Source: Blastomussa wellsi
Lineage: Eukaryota; Cnidaria; Anthozoa; Scleractinia; Plerogyridae
Reading direction: 5' to 3'
NCBI GenBank assembly: GCA_947652115.1
Contig: OX393562.1
Coordinates: forward strand, 31,013,734 to 31,077,733
Length of the DNA: 64,000 nucleotides
Position numbers and translations under genes: made by a program
Notes under the pieces: model-generated
Database searches by the model: none
What the model was told of the DNA's origin: nothing
The model's input: the letters and a program-made list of their open reading frames with translations, nothing else
Part shown: positions 1 through 12,100 of the stretch, one piece after another
Layout of the letters: every line of letters starts with the position of its first letter
How positions within the stretch are numbered: position 1 is the stretch's first letter

Positions 1-155
1 CAAAGGTGCGGCAGCTGAAGTACCCGTATGCTTATCAGTACACCCAGTACCAGTACCTAAACGCCAATCAGTCGTGACCTGAGAAAAAAGGCATCAATTC
101 AACAGAACAGTCTGGTTTACAGGCGAATATTCAATTAGTCTCAACAAATGAATAG

Positions 156-197
<42 letters not shown>

Positions 198-3100
198 CAA
201 GTATAACAATATAATTTGGTTTTATCAACTGGGTTGATAATGTCAATTGGCCACCGTAAAGAGATTCAAGTGCTGACGTTTCGAGCGTTAGCCCTTCGTC
301 GGAGCGAATCAAGGAATTGTGCGTCGTGTGTCTTTATATACAGAAAGATGGAGCTTCGCTATTGGCTGGTGCCTGGTAACGTGAAAACTTGGGAATAAAT
401 TTATTTGTGAACAACCAGAAATGGACATCTCTCTCAAAGCAGTCACTTGAGGTCCCAAACATTTCTTCCAGATATTAACAGTTATAGTTATAGTTCTTAT
501 AGTACAGTCTACCTTTCGATAAATGGACAGCAATTAATTACAAGAGGGAGGCAAGAAATTTGACTTCATATTAATGAAGTCACTTACAATGTTTCTCTGC
601 ATGCCTTGCCCACTGCTGTATGTGACTGCCAGCATAGCGGCACAGTGCTCTGCATAATAAGGCATATCACCTAACTCATCTACAGCTCCTGTAAAGAAAA
701 AGACTTTCATTCTAATGACTGCATCGGTGCAAGCCTTAGTAGGAAATTTAAAAAAAAATATTACCAAAAAAAATACAGATAAACAACATTTACTATTAAT
801 AGTAGCTTCAGAAAACAGGCATCTGTCTCTGTGGTCACTCAATTTTTTTCTTCTATGAGAGACTGGGATTTGACCCCAAATATTTCTGCTCACAATTTAG
901 AGCACAAACTGTAGTTGTTACTTGCATGCAGAAATTAAAACCCAAGAAACAATCAGTGACCTAGATGGTGAACTTCACTTACCAGTAGGAAATTTTTCAG
1001 GTGGAATTTCTATAATTCTGTAAGCATTTTAGTCGGATATCCGGAATGGAATAGCTGGTACATATATAGGCTTGCAATGTGTGCAAAGGGCTACTGATAC
1101 AAAGCTGACTTATCAGACAAGTAGTACGTGCCATGTCCACTGTACATGTAACAATTATTCCATGAGCGCGCATTGGATATGAGATGGTAGATAGCCAACG
1201 AGGCGCGCAGCACCGAGTTGGCTATATCCATCTCATATCCAGCAAAGTGCAAGTGGAATAATTGTTTTATTAAAAACGCCCAAAAAATACTGTACAAACA
1301 TAGCGAAAAATGCATTCTTTTACATGTACACCTACCATAGTTGTAGGTCAATAACATATGAACTCATATACCATTGCCTCCAAACCAATCAAAACTCAGG
1401 AAATGCAATATGCCACAGCTAGTTTTCAATAAAATTACAATTATAGTCATCTGCATGTACTGTGCCAATAACTTACAATACCTTACAATAAACGCAAATG
1501 AAATTGAAATTACCAGACAAGTACAATCCTCACTCACCTATAGTAACAGTATAAATAGAGTTCGCATATCCATCAAAGTTGCAGTTGTCTTTGAAATGTC
1601 CTCCATTACCAGATGCTACTACGAAAATACTGCCATATCCTTTCCTGCCAGCTAATACACCATGGGCAAGAGCAGCCTATATACACAAAGAAAAATACAA
1701 CAACTGCATATAACATGTCTGATTTAATTAGATGACAATGAATAGAACTGCTGTGGAAGATTTTTTAATTAGAAAACACTTGAAATACTTTACTTGGCTC
1801 ATTCTCCCCCTCTGCTTCTCTTACTAATAAGTTAGTTACAGTTGTGATGAGTTACAAACCTGTGCCAATTGATGAGGTCCGTCAACAGTTTTTCCATTAT
1901 CGTCAGGTCCCCAGCTGAAAAAGATTGGCATAGATGAAGTATAGTTCAGCAAAGACAGTATTTAAAATTATATGAATACTGTGTGCTTTTGTAAGATATC
2001 TTGTCAATTCATGATTCACAAGGAACAAAAAAAGAGAACAGATTCCTAATAAATTCCTCACAGCCATTATTGACACTGACCTGCAGCTATAGATATCATT
2101 AATGTGCATCTTGCTGTTGAATGCCATGGCTTCAAGGCTGTCAGTCATGGGGCCATCTAAGATCCGTACCCCTAAAAACAGTTTGAAATAAAATAGAAAA
2201 GTACTTTTAATTACTATGCTTGAATGTACCCTCTTGCATAGAGGAAGTTTGCATTTGGTGCATTAATTGTTACCTGATACTTTTGCCCCGTAAGCCACAC
2301 CAACTGCACAGTATGTGTTAGGTACAGCAGCGATCTCACCAGCACACCTGTCATAGAAAATACAATATTGCATTATAATAATTATATTAATTGTGGTGTG
2401 GTACTCAGTGAAACTAATTACCTGTTTCCTTCAGCAAAACTATACTAAACGTGATGTTTGTATCAGGAAAAAAATGTGTAAATGTTATTCTGCGAAATTG
2501 CATGGAATATTGCCTGATACTTAGCCGATGAGGCCATATGCCGATTTGGCTAAATCAGACTATATTTTGCAAGATTGAGCAGGATGGTTGTTTCATTATT
2601 CGACAAATTGTCAACGAAGCGCATTTTACAGCTTGAAAAGTTGTCAATGCTTTGCAAGACTCAAGCCAAATTATAATTATTTAAGTTGACGTACATCGCA
2701 GGATATCTGTCAAGTTCAGATGACAGATAACAATTGCTTCAAGACCATGTATGGGCAATGTGGCAATTTGTAGAATAATAATCATAATTATTAACAGTAA
2801 ATACTATACAATGTGATTTATTTATCATGTACAGCCAATTCATCCTGATTGTGGTATTGTGAATGATATATTAAACTCTTGTGTGCTTCAATTAATATTT
2901 AGCTATAGGGCAATTTATTGTCTTAAATTTTATGAATAAACCTAAATCACATTTATTTATTGATACTAACTGTATCATAATTACTATTTATTTGTTATTT
3001 ATAGTTAATAAATAATTATCACTTCACTAATAATTACACTAATAATTATGTAGATATCTGTGCCTTATTGTCACTTCAGTGTGCTGTTTATACCAGTACA

Positions 3101-6100
3101 TTTTTAAGGGACTGATCCATGGCTTGGAGTATGTGTAAGCCTATTCAATTCCATTGTTTAAGAATGGCAATGCAACATCACGGTTTGCAGATGACTTTTG
3201 TGGGAAATTTGCCTTTCATATTTTGCAGTCAATGTCATTTGGCAAGATGTGTTATTTTTCATTAGTAAGAATTTATTTTGTTTGTTCCAACTCTGATGCT
3301 TTAAGTACCTTGTTCAAATCACTGTCAATCACAAATAAAAATTATGCATGTATAAATGTAAATAATATCATGTGTACAACCTAAAAGAAAATGCCAACAG
3401 ATTTACAGGGAAAATTTGCACTTAGAGATGAACACTGAATTTACTCCTTGTCCTGAAGGATTTGTTCCAATGCACGCATGAGTTATATACTTCCAGCCAA
3501 TTGGTTCAGAGTCAATGGGGTTGAGTGTCATGCCAATATAATAGCTTGCGCATGTGCCAAGTGGTGAACCAGACCCTTAAATTTAATAGAAGGTACAAGT
3601 TACTTAGTTAACCATTTTGTAGTTATGTAGTTATAAAAGGAAATTATGACTAATTATCAGGACATTTTTAAGCTACTTGATTTTACCTTGTTCCATGGTG
3701 ATTTAAGCCAGCTTCATCTGCTCTTGGCATTGGATCATCATCATTAGAATTTATATCCCAGCTACCTTCTGAACACTACATTGAGGTTGATATGATTAGA
3801 TCTATTAAAGATTTTAATGCTTTTTATACTTGACTATAATCACATTATAACATATATAAAAGTTATTGATGAGATTATGTAATTATAATTATTACTACTA
3901 ATAAATATAATTAAAATTACTTGATTTTAAATGACAAAGTTCTAGAAATCAGATATATATTAAATACATGTATAGTGTGTATAATGAAGTATCATCATCA
4001 AGTTCACTTTGTAGTCATTATATTAGATCTAACTTGTATTTAGTCTGTCATTAATTATGATTATCCTGTGTTTAAGCTAATTAAAAGGTTTTTAACAAAT
4101 AAATAAAGAGTCAATGGAAAACAATCAAGTTCACTTTTTGTTTCTACTAAGTAACTTTTATTTGATTTGTTGGACCCTTTCCAGCTATCAGACATACACC
4201 CCAATATCAAATAATGCCAAAAATATTTAATTTATTATTATCAGTATTTAAATTATTAGTTAATTTCTTTATAATTTATTGTCTTGATTGGTTATTCCAA
4301 GTTATGGGTCTGTTATTTAAAGGCATCGATGGCAATGTTTGTTAACCTCATAATGTTTACCCTTAACACAAAACACAAAAAAATGGGGAAAACGAAAATC
4401 TTAAATTTTGCAGGTGCAAATACCTTAAAATACCTTAAAATACTAATTAAAAGAAAACTTGGTCTTCCGGAAGGTCTCTTAGTAGTACTAATTGTCACAA
4501 AGTTTGAGCAGGAGATTTTGCAGGTGAGAAAATTGCTTTGTGCTCACATGGACATTGCAGTTGAAGCTTTGAAGAAAATTCCAAATTATTGTCAGACAAT
4601 GAAATTAGAGACTGTAAGCCAGTAAAGAAATAATAACAAATTCTCCTCTTGTGCACTTCACTTTTTTGAAGGGGGGAGGGGATTGGGTGCTTATTAACGC
4701 GCCCTAGTCAGCCAGACCTTTGTTATTGTTTACATGTGACAATTTCAGTATTATATTTGACGTGGATCATGTCAAAACGAAAGAAAAATCCCTTGCAAAA
4801 CTTGCTAAATGTAATTAAAACACTTCTAGTAACATGACCTACAGTACCGCTCGAAGGTAAGTTACCACTCTCGTCTCGTTCCTGGCGAGACGAGACTCTC
4901 ATCTCACGAGAGGGTGTTAACTTACCTTTGAGCGGAACTGTACAACTACTAACAATACAATATGATTGCGCTTCACCTAACCATACGATTTCCATAATTT
5001 CCATGACATCGACAATGGTGGAGGCTGACTGGGGCCGTTTAATTTTTCCTAGCTACAGGGAAGGCGCTTATTCAAGGTGGGCGCTTAAATATGAGGTTGG
5101 GCACTTAACCAAATAAATACCAAAAGTATTTTTGCAAGCAAAGGAAGCTCGATCAGCACATGTACAGATGAGGTGGGTGCTTAAATACGAGGTTGGGCAA
5201 TTAACCAAATAAATACCAACAGTATTTTTGCAAGCAAAGGAAGCTCGATCAGCACATGCACAGATGAGGTGGGTGCTTAAATACGAGGTTGGGCAATTAA
5301 CCAAATAAATACCAACAGTATTTTTGCAAGCAAAGGAAGCTCGATCAGCACATGTACAGATGAGGTGGGTGCTTAAATACGAGGTTGGGCAATTAACCAA
5401 ATAAATACCAAGGAACAGTATTTTTGCAAGCAAAGGAAGCTCGATCAGCACATGTACAGATGAGACAAGATATACTTACATAGTTGTCAAGAATATCTGG
5501 ATTGGTCCATTCCACACCTTAGAATGATATAAAGCAGTATAAGCTAAGGATCAATACTAACCTGAACAGGCCAGCAGGACTGCAAGTTTTGGTAAGCTAA
5601 AAGTTTTCCTAACTTTACATGTAAAAAAACTTTTATTAAATAAATATGAATCTAATAATGACGATGATGATGATGATGACGACGATGTTAATGAGGATAA
5701 TGATGATTAATGTAAAGAATACTATTACAAGCAACAAATGTATTACTTTTGGGCAGCAGTGCTTGTCCTGCCAGTAAAGCAAGGATAAATGATACAATAA
5801 TCATAAAAACCTTCAAAATTTTAATTTATTTAATTACTACAGGGTTTATACTCTTTCAATCTTTAAAACGTGTGACTTTTCCAGGACCTTTTCCATCAGT
5901 ATTCACATTCAGTTTCCCATAATTATTTTCCAACAATTTTCTTGATTATGGGTACTTTTACCTATTCTTTGCAAAAGGGTTATTTTCCACTGGCTGAGTG
6001 AAACGAAAGAAGTGGAAAATGTTTTTCTCACACACCGATGGAGCCTGGGAATAGGTCACGTGACCGTGGGGCGGGCAGTTGTTTTTGTTGCGTCCGCCAT

Positions 6101-9100
6101 TATCGACCTTATTTTTGTGCTAAGCGTTTTTTAACCACAGAATCCGAATTTTCAAGTCCATTATGCCAAAAGATAGCAGATCAAGAAGTTCTGCGACTGG
6201 TTCAAGAGCTCTTCGGCGTCTGGAGCCGTACAATGACAGCCCTGGTGGTCGACAATCTCGTAGCCGATCAGGGAACGAAAGTACGACCGAGGCAGCACGG
6301 GAGCGTGAGCAGCAAGTTGCTGTGGAAGAACCCCCAGCTTGGGCTAAAGAATTACTGCAGCAACAGAAGCAGTACGCAAAAGAGCTGAAGAAGATGAAAA
6401 GCGATCTAGACGCCGCTAAACGAGCTAAACAGGACAAGCCGAGTGAACCGGAGCCAGAGTTTAAGTTTGAAGGAAATAGGAAACAATATCAGCTGAATCG
6501 CAAGGTCCTTGATAAAATCAGCGCTGCGAGGAGTGCAAGCGACGACGAAGAAAGGGATAATCTCCTCCAAGAAGGTGAGAGCTTGCTTATCGAGCGAAAT
6601 AAACATATTTGTTTAGGCGATAAATATGGCTGGGACACCGTCGATTGCTACACGTCTGAGCCGCTTGCTAGCGACTCCGGTGACGAAAAAAGGATAAAGA
6701 AGGCCATCAAAGAAAGCAAGCAGCTGAGAGAGGAGAAAAGAAAGGCAACGGCAGCTAAATGGAAGGCTAAGAAGTTTCCTCAGCGGGACAAAAAGCCGAG
6801 ACGTGTGGTTCTCGCAGGGAAAGCCAGCAGCCATTTTTCGGGGGGAAAATCACAGGCCAATGGCTCACGTGACTCGCAGCAAGTTTGTTTTCGTTGCTTC
6901 CGAAGTGGCCATTTCGCGCGCGATTGCCGAGCATCAATTGCGAACAAAGGATCCGACTGGGCCCGAAGCATGGCACAATCTTCAGGAAGCCAGCAACAAT
7001 GACTTTGTGCCTACCGATGGTGAGATAATTGACGATTTCTCTGTTGAATTGAATTGTGTCGAGTCTGATTATTCTGTTAATGTTGCAGAAGTTGATAACG
7101 ACTTTGTGCTCACCTCTTGTGAGGAAGCTAATCATGATTCTGGTCATATTGTTTGTTCTGAGTTTAATCATTCTGTTCATGTTGCTGAAGTTGACAATGA
7201 TTTTGTGCCCATCGATTGTGAGGAAGTTTATTATTATTCTGGAAAAATGGATAGTGTTGAGTTTGATCATTCTGTTAATGCTGATGAAGCTGAGTTAGCA
7301 TCTGCCACCCCTGTGAAAGGAAGGCTAAGAGAGAGGCTTGCATTTTGGAGGGAGATTGGAGCTAGCCGATGGGTGCTCGAAGTGCTCAAGGATGGCTATA
7401 GTTTACCTTTTATTTCGCTGCCACAGAAATCATTCTTTAAGAATCATCACAGTGCCAATGAGGATAATGAATTTGTATCTCAGGAAGTGTCTAAGCTACT
7501 CCTGTCTGGTGCTATAGCGGAAGTTAAGAAGGAGGACTTAATGGTGTCCAATCCCTTGGGTGTAGTTAGAAATGCTGCACGCAAGCCTCGATTGATTGTT
7601 GACTTGCGTTATGTCAACAAACACTTACGATCATGTAAGTTTAAGTATGAAGATATTCGGTCTGCAGCAGACAGAGACTTGTTTTCTAAAGGTGATTGGT
7701 TCTTCAAATTTGATTACAAAAGTGGTTACCATCACGTGGAAATCCTTCCTGAACATTGTCGATTCCTTGGATTTTCTTGGTTCTTCATGGGTCAGCTTCG
7801 TTTCTTCCAGTTTACAGTGCTCCCTTTTGGTTTGTCCACGGGTTCTTATCTCTTCACTAAGATTCAACGAGCACTTGTCAAGCACTGGAGGAGTAAAGGC
7901 TTTAGAATATTTACATACTTAGACGATGGGGCAGGTGCAGACCAGAGCCTGGATAGGGCAGTGAAGATGTCCGCATTAGTTCGTAAAGACATTGCTTTTA
8001 GCGGATTTATTGCAAATGAAGAGAAGAGCCAGTGGGTTCCTGCTCAATCGGGAGAACTGTTGGGTTTTATAATGGATTTACAGCATGGAATTTTCCAGGT
8101 TCCTGCCAGAAGAGTTGAGGCACTGAAGCAGCTGATAGCTACAATCATAGCAAAGCAATTCGCGGTCTCAGCGAGATGTCTTTCACGTATGACAGGATCC
8201 CTAGTTTCCATGGGTCTTGCCCTGGGTCCGGTAGTCCGTCTCTGGACACGAAGCATCTACAGTGACATCTGTCGCGCTGATTACTGGGATAAGCCGTTTG
8301 TTATGTCGCAAGAAGGGCAATCCGAAGTGCTGTTCTGGAAGGACAATTTTGACTGCAGTGGGTATCCAATCTGGTCTCCTAGTGCAAAGGTGGAAGTCCT
8401 TACTTATTCTGATGCAAGTGGGCAAGGCTGGGGAGGATTTGCAGTGCAGTTTTCGGATAAGGTGGCAAGAGGTAGCTGGTCTTGTGCAGAAAGTGCAAAA
8501 AGTTCGACTTTTAGGGAGGTGAAGGCTATTCGGCTAGTGCTGGAGTCCTATTCTGAAGAAGTCAGAGGGAAGGAGGTCCTCCATCGAACTGACAATAAGA
8601 ACGCAGAAACAGTTTTATCTGTTGGAAGCCGCAACAAGGAGTTACATCAGGAGGCGGTAGCGGTTTATAAACTGTGTAGAGAGTTGAACATACGTCTGTC
8701 AGTGCAGTGGGTAAGCAGGGACGAGAATACGGAAGCAGACGAACTGTCAAGGATTGACGACCCTAACGACTACATGCTGGATCCTGCCTGTTTCAATTAT
8801 ATTGATGTCTCATGGGGCCCCCACACAGTGGATCGTTTCGCTAGTGTACAAACAAAGCAACTAGCAAGATATTGTAGTCGATACCGTAACCCAGGATGTG
8901 AAGCAGTTGACGCGTTCACAGTCTCTTGGTCGAAAGAGAACAACTGGATTTTTCCTCCTCCATACCTCATCCCACGCATATTGAAGCATATGTCTGCTGG
9001 ATATGAAGATGGTACGTTACTTGTCCCGCGGTGGCCCTCAGCTATTTGGTGGCCTCTCCTGGTTGATACAAATGGATCCTGGAGAGCCTTTGTTACTAAC

Positions 9101-12100
9101 TCAATGACATTTGATCCCTACGAAGGGATTTTTCTATCAGGATCCGCTGCTAGCAATATCTTCACGACAAGCATCCCATCCTTCCAAATACTAGCGCTCC
9201 GTATCCGCTTTAATGCATGATTGACCCACCTGGGCAATAAATTGGATGTGCCAATGCTACCTCTGTGCTGTCTTGGCATAGTGTTCCGCAATGATTGTTA
9301 TGTTACTGTGACGACAGATAGGCCTAGGCATGCAGGTCAATGTTATGACGAATCATTGATTCTGTAATTGGAAAGCTTGTGCATGCCGTTTTTGGCGTGT
9401 CCTGGCAATTTACCCTAGCTGTGTTGGCCAAAGGGTTTATTCATGCTACTGAGATAAGGGTATTCTTTTACCACTTATTGCTGTTTTGGCTATGTGGTAC
9501 CAGATGATGGAATATGTTTACTTGTAGCTGGCAAGTTACCCCTAGCTGTTTTGGCCAAAAGGGGTTACATGTATTCATGCTACTGAGACAAAGATATTCA
9601 TATACCACTGCTGCCGTGTTGGCTGTGTGGTAGCAGATGATGGTTGCGCAGTTACTTGCAACTGGCAACTTACCCTTAGCTGTTTTGGCCGAAGGGGTTA
9701 TTCATGCTGCTTAGATAAGGGTGTTCCTCATACTACTCATGCCGTGTTGGTTATGTGGTAGCAGATGACGAAAAGCGTGTTAACGTACAACAATCATGTC
9801 GAATGTTTTGTTTGCTGTTAGGGCAATGTGTTATTGTCAGTTTAGGAAAACGTATGGTGTTTTGGAATCAGTTGTTCACTCATGGCCTAATTTAATTGCA
9901 GTGCCTGCCTTTGTTGAGGAGGAAGTGAACCTATCGGTTTGGCTGAATGAAGAGACTGTGAGCCATCCCAAACTGAAACAGCTCGCCAAGTCTTTACCAA
10001 GTATTTTAGTCCAGGATAGAGCGCCGAAAACAGTGAGTTCATATGTTCGGGCATATCAAGCATGGAAGAAATGGGCATTTCAGTTTAGTGCCGCTCCTTT
10101 GCCAGCTGACCCCAGTGTGTTTTCCCTGTATATGGTGCATCTCATCCAACAAGGGAGCTCAGTTTCATCACTAAACTCTGCTATTTATGGAGCTAGCTGG
10201 GTCCACAAGAAGAGTGGTTTCCGGGAGCTGAGCAGTTGCCCAGTAGTCCAACAGGTGGCAGAGGCTGGAAGAAGAATTTTAGCAAAACCACCCAATCGCA
10301 AGAAAGCCTTGGAAGTGTGCCAGGTCAAGAGGGTTATTAGTCGGCTAGAGAAAAACGACCTAGCAGGTATTCAAGTTGCTGCATTATTTGCTTTGGGATT
10401 CTTCGGGTTCCTTCGCTGGGATGACCTCAGCAGATTAACTGTCGACAATCTTCAGTTTGCTGATTCACATCTTGCCATTTTTCTGGTACAGAGGAAAAAT
10501 GACCAGTTCCGGGACGGTTCGTGGGTCCTTATCGCACGCAGTGATTCATCTCCGTGCCCTGTAGCAGTAGTTGAGAAATTCTTGAACATGGGCAAGCACG
10601 ATCGGACGTCAAGGCTATTTCGTCGAATCCTGAAGACCGAGAAGAGGGTGGAGCTTAGAAAGGAGCCCATGTCTTACAGTCGGGCACAGGAGCTGATAAA
10701 GCAGGAGCTGCACAAAGAGGGGTTGAATCCTAGCTTGTATGGAATCCACAGTCTTAGAGCTGGAGGAGCGTCAGCAGCAGCAGCCCTCGGCATACCTGAC
10801 CGACTCGTCCAGCGACAGGGAGGTTGGCGAAGTGAGCAGTCTAGGAATAACTACATCCAGGAGTCCCTTGAGTCGCTGTTAACAGTCACTAAGACAATTC
10901 ACGGCTGAGAACTGAATAGTTTCGTAGGCTTCAATTCATAGCTATGACTGATAACAGTTTTGAAGTATTTTGATTTTACTAGAATGTTGGATGAGCATCT
11001 CAGCATGACATGTTGTAACTTGCCTGTTACATTTGCGTCATAGGACACTGACAATTGAGGAAGGCTTCTCAGAGCATTTAACTGTATATGGATATTGTTC
11101 TGTTTTACTCAAGACTCGTCGTTGTGATTGTTATTGTTGTTTTCTCTATGCTTTATTCGTTGCGGCGGTCGGCTTGGCATGGCTACCAGTGGTGTGTGAG
11201 AAGGGTTATTTTCCACTGGCTGAGTGAAACGAAAGAAGTGGAAAATGTTTTTCTCACACACCGATGGAGCCTGGGAATAGGTCACGTGACCGTGGGGCGG
11301 GCAGTTGTTTTTGTTGCGTCCGCCATTATCGACCTTCCCACCCGCCCACCCAGAGATTTTCAGTTTTTTCTGTGTCATATTTTGAATGTGCAAACCTTGT
11401 AATTTTTCTCGGTTTTGAACTTGTTGGTAGAGTTGTATGCATTCAGTTTTTTGAGATTTACAATAAAGGTCGAGCTGCGGCGGTCGGCTTGGCATGGCTA
11501 CCAGTGGTGTGTGAGAAGCAAAAACTGCCTTACATATTTTGTACAATTGACATCATTTCCATGACTTTTCATGGACCAAACTTAAATCCCATAACTTTCC
11601 AGTCCTGGAAAATGGAGTACTAAATAAATAAAAATTCCATGACTTTCCAGGTTTCCATTCATGACTCGTACAATCACTGTTAGTACAGTTAGGGGGGCTG
11701 GTGGAATGGCATGTTTACATGTACTAAAATGGAGTCAAGAAATACAACGTTTCATGGCATGTAGAACTTTGCTTACCATCATCAATCACAGAAACAACTA
11801 TTCCACGTCCTGTGATGTTGTTCTCCCAAACACCAGTAACATTAATATCATGTCCTATGAACCTTAAATTATCCTGCAATTGAAGGAAACCGATGACTGA
11901 TCTGACATGTCTTGAATCATTCTTTCTTTCCACAATATTTCTAATTTTGAGTCAACAACATGAAACATAAATACGTTGTGGTTTAAATTTATCTTTGTCC
12001 TATATTCATTATCATAATTTGAAAGAAAAGGAAATAAAAATCAAACTGGTTTGAAGACTTTTGGACCAATGACAAATTTAAACCAAAACACATACCATCT

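Larger units (their letters stand above)
3776..5479. other. PCSK7 intron with MITE and minisatellite
   Basis: AT-rich intron. Apart from the inverted repeat at 4840-4943 and the 96-bp tandem array at 5074-5463 nothing recognisable was seen. The open frame at 4284-4625 has no recognisable domain or splice context and was not accepted as a gene. Confidence 0.5.
5975..11518 (+). mobile_element. Ngaro-type (DIRS order) tyrosine-recombinase retrotransposon
   Basis: A complete-looking 5.5 kb element in a PCSK7 intron, antisense to the host gene. It has gag, RT-RNase H and tyrosine recombinase ORFs on the plus strand, and split direct repeats in the order A1 (5975-6110), ORFs, B1 (11161-11203), A2 (11201-11336), B2 (11476-11518). 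This repeat layout and the recombinase in place of an integrase define the PAT/Ngaro type rather than DIRS1, which has inverted termini. No methyltransferase domain was seen, favouring Ngaro. There is no target duplication, as expected for integration by recombination of a circle. The inferred empty site reads through CTATTCTTTGCA to AAAACTGCC. Confidence 0.9.

Noticed and set aside
1..75. Plus-strand reading rich in Tyr/Gln ending at a stop, as a possible gene end
   Set aside because: The other strand encodes the PCSK7 catalytic-Ser exon ([16 protein letters not shown]) with a good acceptor, which fully explains the sequence.
216..398. 60-aa frame, repeated inversely at 36202-36384
   Set aside because: Non-coding terminus of the Penelope element; identity reflects the repeat, not a protein.
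5068..5451. 127-aa minus-strand open frame with repeated [11 protein letters not shown]
   Set aside because: It is the translation of the 96-bp minisatellite; 96 is a multiple of three, so the frame stays open by chance.
5074..5463. Regular 96-bp repeats as a CRISPR array
   Set aside because: There are no variable spacers; the whole unit repeats, and the setting is a eukaryotic intron.
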